This document shows positions 25,801-32,012 of a stretch of 32,012 nucleotides of DNA, piece by piece (within the stretch, counting starts at the first letter, position 1; the number at the start of each line of letters is the position of its first letter). Source of the stretch: Chloroflexota bacterium (lineage in GTDB: Bacteria > Chloroflexota > Dormibacteria > Dormibacterales > Dormibacteraceae); NCBI GenBank assembly GCA_005879945.1, contig VBHX01000093.1, positions 1 to 32,012 of the forward strand, written 5' to 3'. The position numbers were made by a program, and so were the translations under genes. The notes beneath the pieces were generated by a model that searched no databases, was not told where the DNA came from, and was given only the letters and a program-made list of their open reading frames with translations.

Positions 25801-27669
25801 CCCGAGCGCAAGCTGAAGATCCGCATCGGCATCAACACCGGCGAAGTGGTCGAGGAGGCCGGTGACATATTCGGCGCCGCGGTCAACGTCGCCGCGCGGG
25901 TCGCGGGCAAGGCCAAGGGCGGCCAGATCCTCGTCTCAGAAGTGGTGCGAGAGTTGGTCGGTCCGGTTTCTGAGATGAAATTCGCTTACCGCGGTCGCTA
26001 CAAGCTGAAAGGCTTCCCCGATCGGTTCCGGCTGCACGACGTGACGCCGGGTGAAGCGCCTTCGCCGACACCAGTGCTTCCGAGCGGCGATGGCTTCGTC
26101 GGGCGCGAGCAGGAGCGCCTGGACATCCGCATGGTGCTCGACCGCGCCGCCATGGGCTCGGGCGGCATCCTCTTCCTCGCCGGACCTCCAGGGATCGGCG
26201 CCTCCCGCCTCGCTTCAGAGGTTGCCGCCGATGCGTCGAGGAAGGGTTGGTGGGTGCTGAGCGGCCGCTGCATGGATGAGGACATCGCGCCACTCAACGC
26301 GTTTCGCGACGTGCTCGGCGCGGCCGTGGCCGCGACCGGGGCGAAGGCGCTTCAGGACGCGGTCGGGAGCAATGGCCCGCTGCTCGCGCAGCTGGTACCC
26401 GCGCTCAGGCAGAAGCTGCGCGGGATGCCGCCGGCATCGGAGGTTCCGCCGAACGAGGCGCGTGAGACTCTGTTCCGCGCGATCTTCGACTTCCTGACCG
26501 CATGCCAGGGCACGCGGCCCCTGCTCGTCGCGCTGGACGACCTGCACTGGGCGGACGACGAGACCGTCCTGCTGCTGCGCGACATCGCGGAGCGCCTGGG
26601 CGGAAGCAAGCTCGTCATCCTCGGGACGTACTGGGACACCGAGCTCGACTCGGGCCGGCCGTTCACGCAGGCCGCCTCGCGGCTGCTGCGCAGGCGTCGA
26701 GCGCAGCGCGTCGCGGTCAGCCGCCTGACCGACCGCGACGTCGAGAAGATGGTCGCGGGGATGAGCGAAACGCCGCTCACGCCCATTCAGATCATCGGCA
26801 TCGAGGCCGCGACTGAAGGCAACCCGCTTTTCGTCGAGCACTCATACCTCTATATGGCAGAGTCCGAGACCATGCTCGGCGGCGGAGGCCGCGTGCAGTC
26901 GAGCTTCACCGAAGAAGACCTCGAGCTGGCGCAGAGCGTGCGCGGGCTGATCGGCCGCAGGCTGGAACGCCTGAGCGAACCCGCGCAGAGAATGCTGGTC
27001 GCCGCGGCTGTGATCGGCCGCGACTTCGACGTCTCGCTGCTCGAGTCCTTCGGCGAGCTTTCGGGTCACGAGCTGCGCGACGCCATCGACGAGGCCAAGC
27101 GCGGGCACTTCCTCGTGGCCGCCGGCACGGACCGATATCGGTTTGGCCACGACCTCATCAGGCAGCGCGTTATCGCCGCGCTTCCGCTGCCGCGCCTACA
27201 GGCATACCACCTTGCGGTGGCCGATACCCTCGAGCGCGTTTACGGCAAGAGTGCGAGCGAGCGGGCGGCTGAGATCGCATACCACCTCTACCAGGCCGGC
27301 ACTTCAGCCGACCCGGTCCGGACCTCGGGCTACACGCTGCAGGCGGCTCATAACGCGATGGCGGTGGGGGCCTTCGAAGAGGTCTTGAGACTGATCGAAA
27401 AGACGCTTCAGCTGCTCCCCGCGGACAAGATCCGCGAGCGGGCGGAGTCGCTCGCGCTGCGGGGCCAGGCGTACTGGGGCCTGTCGCGCAACAGCGACGC
27501 CAAGGCGGCATGGACCGGGGCGCTTGGGCGCTACGAGGAGCTCGGCGATGCCAAGGCGGCCGAAGGCATTCACCAGAACCTGGACGAGCTCAGCGCCAAC
27601 GGAGCGGTCACCGACGGCCGGGCTCGGGCACACGAGCCGGCCGCGCCGCGCGAAGCCGAAGTTACCTAG
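22804..27669 (+). CDS. Fusion: N-terminal beta-rich region + CpaF/TadA-type secretion ATPase + QAP-rich linker + class III nucleotidyl cyclase + STAND/AAA ATPase + TPR-like tail
   Basis: Single uninterrupted 1621-aa ORF. CpaF: [38 protein letters not shown]...[39 protein letters not shown]. Cyclase: [19 protein letters not shown]...[17 protein letters not shown]...[15 protein letters not shown]. ATPase: [22 protein letters not shown]...[28 protein letters not shown]. Confidence 0.93.
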   Translation: [1621 protein letters not shown]

Positions 27670-27674
27670 GACGC

Positions 27675-29642
27675 TCAGCCGGTAAGGCGAGCCGCCGGCG
27701 GCACCGGCGTGTAGGCCGAGCTGCCGCTGATCGAAGGCAGCTGGCCCGTAAAAGTGATCGTGTCGGCGATCACACCCCCAGTCGCCTCAACCCTGAACCC
27801 CGAGCTCGTCGGAATGTTGATCGAGGCTGCAGGAACGTAGACGAGCCCGATGAACGCGGACGATGTCGACGCACCCATGACATTGGCACAGGTGTTGGCC
27901 GGGGGGTTGTTTTGGCCGGGTTCGTAAATCGCCATCCAGTTGAATTGATATCCACTGAACACGTAGTTGTCGCCTCCGTTGGGGTCGGCGAGGCAGCCTC
28001 CGCTGGGGATGTAAAAAGCGACGCCGCCCGGGGTGATCGGGCCGGCGCACGTGGTGAGCACGCCGCCGACGGTGTCGCACTGGTTCTCATTCGCGCGATC
28101 GCCCGCGGGCGCGGTGGCTCGGTCAGGGTTCTGGTTGGGAAGGCCGGCAGCCATGGGCGCGGTCTCGCTGTCCGGGGGATACGCGCCGATCGTGCCCGGC
28201 GGCGCGAACATGTTGGGCGGGGGGAACGAAGAAAAGGCCAGTCCGAGGACCGGGAGGGTCGCCTCGCCGCCAAGCGTGCAGGTGCCGCCGCTACCAAACG
28301 GGCACCCGCTGGTATCCGTGTTTTGAACCGCCCCGCTGACGGGAAGGTTGAACACGAGCCCGAATGGGCCCGAGCAAGCGTTGGGCGATGCGTAGATGTT
28401 GTAGGAGGTCGCTCCCGGCACGTTGCTGACCTGAAGCGTGATCGTCGCAAGCGAATGCACGGTAAGCGACTGGCACCGAGAAGGTGCGCTTTCGCGTAAA
28501 TAGCTCGAGCCCGAATAAGTGTCGGTCCTCACAGATGTGAGCTCGAGCCCCCATGTGCCCACAGGCGTACCGCCCCCGGGTGTTGCAGTCACCTGGAATG
28601 ACCCCGCACAGTTGGCTCCGTCGCTGTTCCAGAACTGAACCGCGGCGAGCCTCGTGTTATCGGTGGCGAGAGGTTCGTCAGGGGGCTTCAGCTCGTTGCT
28701 GACGAGGCCACCGTTGTTGGAATAGCCGGCCGGCCATTTATAGACCCCTGAGCTCAGGAAGTAGCAGCGACGTGCGCCGAAGTTTGGGTTCGCGGCATAC
28801 GTACCGGGCGAGAGGACGATGTTGACTCCGGGTGACGGCTGGCCGCCACCAACGACTGGCGGCGGTGGGTACTTCGGGTCGGCCAGGCGGTAACCAGACT
28901 TCGTAGCCCCGATCACGTCCGGAAATGTGCATGGACCAGACGCTCCGCTCGGATAGCAGCTCGTCGTCGACCCCGCCACAGACGACTGGCACCGGGCATA
29001 GACGTCACCCGCGACATTCAGCGAACCCGCTTCCACAGTTATCGCGCCGTTGGCAACCAGGTCACCCGACAGGATCAGGCTGCCGCTCCCATTAACGGTG
29101 ACAGCGCTGCCCCCTGCTCCGCCACACCCCGCCTGATTCAGCGCGGCAATCGTCGGAGCGTAGAGCAGGTTGTTGACGCCTCCTGACGACGTCGCCGAAA
29201 GGCGCGGCGTCGTCCCGTTGGTGAGGATGCGGGCGAACTGGAGCGCGAGCGACCTGGATCCGGTGATGGCGAACTGGCTGCCCGCCGCCCCTAGCGCCGA
29301 GACCACCTGTGTCAGCACAGCGCCCTCGCTGTAGGTGCAGGTCACCGTGAACGGAGATGCGCCTGGCGATCCATAGGCCGGTGCACAAGAGGGGCTGTTG
29401 TAAAGCCTCGCGTTGGCCCCGAAGTTCGCGGTTGCAGCCTGCTCCGCCGAGACGTAGCTTCCCGTCTGCTGGAAGTTGTCCGCTGCGGCCAGCGCCGCTC
29501 CGTCGACCGCGGCCTGGAGGTCACGGCGCAGCGCGTAGGCCCGCGAGCCGTCGATGGCGAGCGCGGCCATCCCCACGACAACCGCAAGCATGATCGCGAT
29601 CAAAACGATCGCCTGCCCGCGCTGTGCTCGACGGCCGGCCAT
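27675..29642 (-). CDS. TadG-like Flp pilus assembly protein with long Gly/Ser/Pro-rich, Cys-containing C-terminal region
   Basis: RRAQRGQAIVLIAIMLAVVVGMAALAIDGSRAYALRRDLQAAVDGAALAAADN; C-terminal FIGLVYVPAASINIPTSSGFRVEATGGVIADTITFTG. Confidence 0.85.
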   Translation of the reverse strand: MAGRRAQRGQAIVLIAIMLAVVVGMAALAIDGSRAYALRRDLQAAVDGAALAAADNFQQTGSYVSAEQAATANFGANARLYNSPSCAPAYGSPGASPFTVTCTYSEGAVLTQVVSALGAAGSQFAITGSRSLALQFARILTNGTTPRLSATSSGGVNNLLYAPTIAALNQAGCGGAGGSAVTVNGSGSLILSGDLVANGAITVEAGSLNVAGDVYARCQSSVAGSTTSCYPSGASGPCTFPDVIGATKSGYRLADPKYPPPPVVGGGQPSPGVNIVLSPGTYAANPNFGARRCYFLSSGVYKWPAGYSNNGGLVSNELKPPDEPLATDNTRLAAVQFWNSDGANCAGSFQVTATPGGGTPVGTWGLELTSVRTDTYSGSSYLRESAPSRCQSLTVHSLATITLQVSNVPGATSYNIYASPNACSGPFGLVFNLPVSGAVQNTDTSGCPFGSGGTCTLGGEATLPVLGLAFSSFPPPNMFAPPGTIGAYPPDSETAPMAAGLPNQNPDRATAPAGDRANENQCDTVGGVLTTCAGPITPGGVAFYIPSGGCLADPNGGDNYVFSGYQFNWMAIYEPGQNNPPANTCANVMGASTSSAFIGLVYVPAASINIPTSSGFRVEATGGVIADTITFTGQLPSISGSSAYTPVPPAARLTG

Positions 29643-30193
29643 CAGTACTCCGTCCTGAATATCGCCGAGGCCGTCAGGATGATGTGGTTCGCAGTCGCCT
29701 GCGCGATCACCGGAGTGATGAGGACCAGGTTGAAGCGGACTGTCACCTGCAGGTTCGCATTTCCGGATGCGGGGTTCACGGCGCTGCACCCTCCGCTTGC
29801 GGCGGCCGAATACTCGCCACCCGGCGCGTTCATCGGCGGATTGGTCTCGGCTGAGGACGGTGGGCTGGGCTCGGTGATGTAGACCCAGGCTGTGTTGCTG
29901 GGCGGCGTCGCGCCGTTCAGAGGACCCTGCGGGCACGGCGCTGCGGCCGGGATGCCGACGAGCTGAGCTATGACGGTGGTCAGCACATCGCCGTCCGTCG
30001 GCAATCGGTTGGGCGCCTGGACCGCCGTCCGGGCACCCTCGCGCGCCGCGTGGCCGATCGTGTCGTAGTAGAAGACCGCGCGCCCGATGTCGACGATTCC
30101 AAACAGAAGGAGCAGGAGGACGGGCGAGATCAGGGCGAACTCGATGAGGGCCTGTGATCGCTGCTCCGAGTGGCTCGGCCGGCGATGGCTCAT
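29642..30193 (-). CDS. TadE-like pilus assembly protein
   Basis: SEQRSQALIEFALISPVLLLLLFGIVDIGRAVFYYDTIGHAAREGARTAVQ; TGATG overlap with the TadG-like gene. Confidence 0.88.
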   Translation of the reverse strand: MSHRRPSHSEQRSQALIEFALISPVLLLLLFGIVDIGRAVFYYDTIGHAAREGARTAVQAPNRLPTDGDVLTTVIAQLVGIPAAAPCPQGPLNGATPPSNTAWVYITEPSPPSSAETNPPMNAPGGEYSAAASGGCSAVNPASGNANLQVTVRFNLVLITPVIAQATANHIILTASAIFRTEY

Positions 30194-30768
30194 GGGCCCT
30201 GCACCGTGATGTGCTCGTTGGCCGCGAGGTGGAAGGAGCCGAGCTGGGCGGTGATGAGCGGCGTCAGGGCTCCATACGAATAAAGGACGATGACATTGAG
30301 GTCCTGCTGGCCCTGGCCTGAAGGCGGCGAGGCGAAGTCGTCCCCTGGGGTGTTGTCGTAGCAGATGTAGAGCCACGGCTGATTGGCCGTCGTCGGGTAG
30401 GCCGAGTTGGCGTAGGGCGGGTTGTGGTAGGTGTTCCCGTCGGTCGGGGAGGGGCAGGTGTTGCCCGGGTTCTTGAGCACGGAGGCCGGGAGCGAGATCG
30501 TCGCCAGCTCGGCGTCGACTGCCGATTTGATCTGCGTATCCGTGAGGAACGGATGCCCCCGGTTGGGCGCATCGAAGAAGGCGCCGTGGCGCGCTCCCTC
30601 ACGGGCGGCGCTCGAGAGAACCTCCGAGACGAAGACCGCCCGGCCGATGTCGACGAGCCCGCCGACGATCACGAGCAGGACCACCGAGGAGAGTGCGAAC
30701 TCGACGAGCGACTGCCCAGCCTGGCGGTTCTTGGCGGGACGAGAACTGGACCTTAAGAGGGACGGCAC
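30190..30768 (-). CDS. TadE-like pilus assembly protein (second paralogue)
   Basis: NRQAGQSLVEFALSSVVLLVIVGGLVDIGRAVFVSEVLSSAAREGARHGA; ATGA overlap with the next TadE-like gene. Confidence 0.88.
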   Translation of the reverse strand: MPSLLRSSSRPAKNRQAGQSLVEFALSSVVLLVIVGGLVDIGRAVFVSEVLSSAAREGARHGAFFDAPNRGHPFLTDTQIKSAVDAELATISLPASVLKNPGNTCPSPTDGNTYHNPPYANSAYPTTANQPWLYICYDNTPGDDFASPPSGQGQQDLNVIVLYSYGALTPLITAQLGSFHLAANEHITVQGP

Positions 30769-30798
30769 CGCGGATATCTTGCCTATGATGGGTCGGCC

Positions 30799-31563
30799 TT
30801 GAGCACTTTTAGAGGCCTGACATCCAGGCGCCCGTTCACCATCCTCGGCATCGTTTTGGCTCTTCTGGTGATCTCAGCGTTCGTGCTGGTGGCGCTGAAC
30901 GCCAGCACGGGCACCAACGTCCCGTACCTGTCGGTGGTGGTCGCCACCAAGGACCTCCAGCCCCGCCTCGCGATCGACGGCTCCTCGATCCAGATCAAGA
31001 GGGTTCCGGTTCCGGGCGATTATCCACAGGTCTACTTCACCAAGGTGTCGGACGTGCAGGGCATGGTCCCCTTGGTAACGATCCTCTCTGGGGAGGCGAT
31101 CACTTCGAACGTGGTCGTCAAGCCGACCCAGGCCCTGGGATCGTTCTCGGCGTACCTGCCGATCCCATCTGGCTACGTCGCCCTGACCATCCCGACCAGC
31201 GAGCAGCAAGGCGTCGCCGACTACATTCAGCCGGACGACTACATCTCGGTGATCGCGACGGTTTCGAGCGGCTCCAAGGTCGACTCGATGACGATCTTCA
31301 CCAACGTGCACGTGATCAAGGTTGGTACCAGCGGCGCGACAGGGTCAGCCGGGGCGACGAGCCTCACCGTTGTCGTCACCCAATGCAGGGCCGAGTTCAT
31401 CACGTGGTTCTTGACCTACGCCTCGCTGAAATACTCACTCGAGTCCTACCACGACTATGCGCAGGGAAGCCCCGCTCCCGATCCCAACTGCCAGAACGTG
31501 GACGCGGCGAAAGGGGTCACGCTGCCGACCGTCCAGCAGGCGTTCCCCAGGCTCTTCTCCTAG
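30799..31563 (+). CDS. cpaB: CpaB/RcpC-like Flp pilus assembly protein
   Basis: N-terminal TM then VPYLSVVVATKDLQPRLAIDGSSIQIKRVPVPGDYPQVYFTKVSDVQGMVPLVTILSGEAITSNVVV (SAF-like) and YVALTIPTSEQQGVADYIQPDDYISVIATV; TTG start. Confidence 0.87.
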   Translation: MSTFRGLTSRRPFTILGIVLALLVISAFVLVALNASTGTNVPYLSVVVATKDLQPRLAIDGSSIQIKRVPVPGDYPQVYFTKVSDVQGMVPLVTILSGEAITSNVVVKPTQALGSFSAYLPIPSGYVALTIPTSEQQGVADYIQPDDYISVIATVSSGSKVDSMTIFTNVHVIKVGTSGATGSAGATSLTVVVTQCRAEFITWFLTYASLKYSLESYHDYAQGSPAPDPNCQNVDAAKGVTLPTVQQAFPRLFS

Positions 31564-31568
31564 GACCA

Positions 31569-32012
31569 ATGGACCTTGTAAGTCTCCTGGCCGTTGCTGT
31601 GCCAATGGCGGCGGCGATCGCCGTGTTCTTCTGGAGCCTGGATCGCGTCCGCAAGGAACGGGTCGAGGCGCCCACGGTCCCGCGCACACTACGCGCGACG
31701 CCGCGCGAGCTGGTCGAGAGGCTGCTGCGCCCGGCGGCCGACTCCCTGAGCTTGAGACGCAGCGTTCAAGGCCGGCCCACGCTGAGCGAGGACCTGGCGC
31801 GCGCCGGTCTCAACATCTCGCCGCCGGAATACCTGCTGATCCGGATCGGCGCGGTGGCTTTGGGGGCGTTGATCGGGCTGTTCAGATTCGGCATCTCCAT
31901 CGGCCCGATCGTGATCGCGGCGGTTGGTTTCGTCGTCCCGCCGCTCGTCGTCAACTACCTCCAACGGCGCCGCCAGACCATGTTCAACGAGCAGCTCGGC
32001 GGGATGCTCCAG
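31569..32012 (+). CDS. TadB/TadC-like type II secretion system F-family protein (truncated by window end)
   Basis: MDLVSLLAVAVPMAAAIAVFFWSLDRVRKERV...GRPTLSEDLARAGLNISPPEYLLIRIGAVALGALIGLFRFG...VVNYLQRRRQTMFNEQLGGMLQ. Confidence 0.87.
   Translation, partial: MDLVSLLAVAVPMAAAIAVFFWSLDRVRKERVEAPTVPRTLRATPRELVERLLRPAADSLSLRRSVQGRPTLSEDLARAGLNISPPEYLLIRIGAVALGALIGLFRFGISIGPIVIAAVGFVVPPLVVNYLQRRRQTMFNEQLGGMLQ

Noticed and set aside
1-32012. CRISPR arrays, tRNA/rRNA genes, transposases, phage or toxin-antitoxin genes
   Set aside because: None recognised on reading either strand or in the ORF track.

Overview
High-GC bacterial chromosomal window, probably from a Chloroflexota/Dormibacterota/Actinobacteria-like lineage (inference from gene content only). 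It holds about 26 protein-coding loci and no recognisable rRNA, tRNA, CRISPR or transposon. Left part (1-14.5 kb): aconitase C-terminus, PucR-type regulator, a frameshifted glutamate synthase large subunit (gltB), DinB-like/TPR protein, divergent HxlR regulator and MFS exporter, PaaI-like thioesterase, GNAT acetyltransferase, two Gfo/Idh/MocA oxidoreductases (one with an N-terminal ThuA-like domain), and a glycosyltransferase. Middle (14.8-22.7 kb): a dense signalling island with a Ser/Thr kinase carrying a V4R-like C-terminus, a response regulator, a disrupted multi-sensor histidine kinase, receiver-PP2C phosphatase, STAS protein, RsbW-like ATPase, an orphan DHp mini-protein, and receiver-GGDEF. 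Right part (22.8-32 kb): a Tad/Flp pilus locus (TadG-, TadE-, TadE-, CpaB- and TadB-like). It begins with a 1621-aa single ORF fusing a CpaF/TadA-type secretion ATPase to a class III nucleotidyl cyclase, a STAND/AAA ATPase with a Lys-less Walker A, and a TPR-like tail. This fusion, beside the phospho-signalling/GGDEF island, is the most striking feature. A pair of ~133-bp structured intergenic repeats (14675-14808 and 19371-19502) is the main non-coding novelty candidate.
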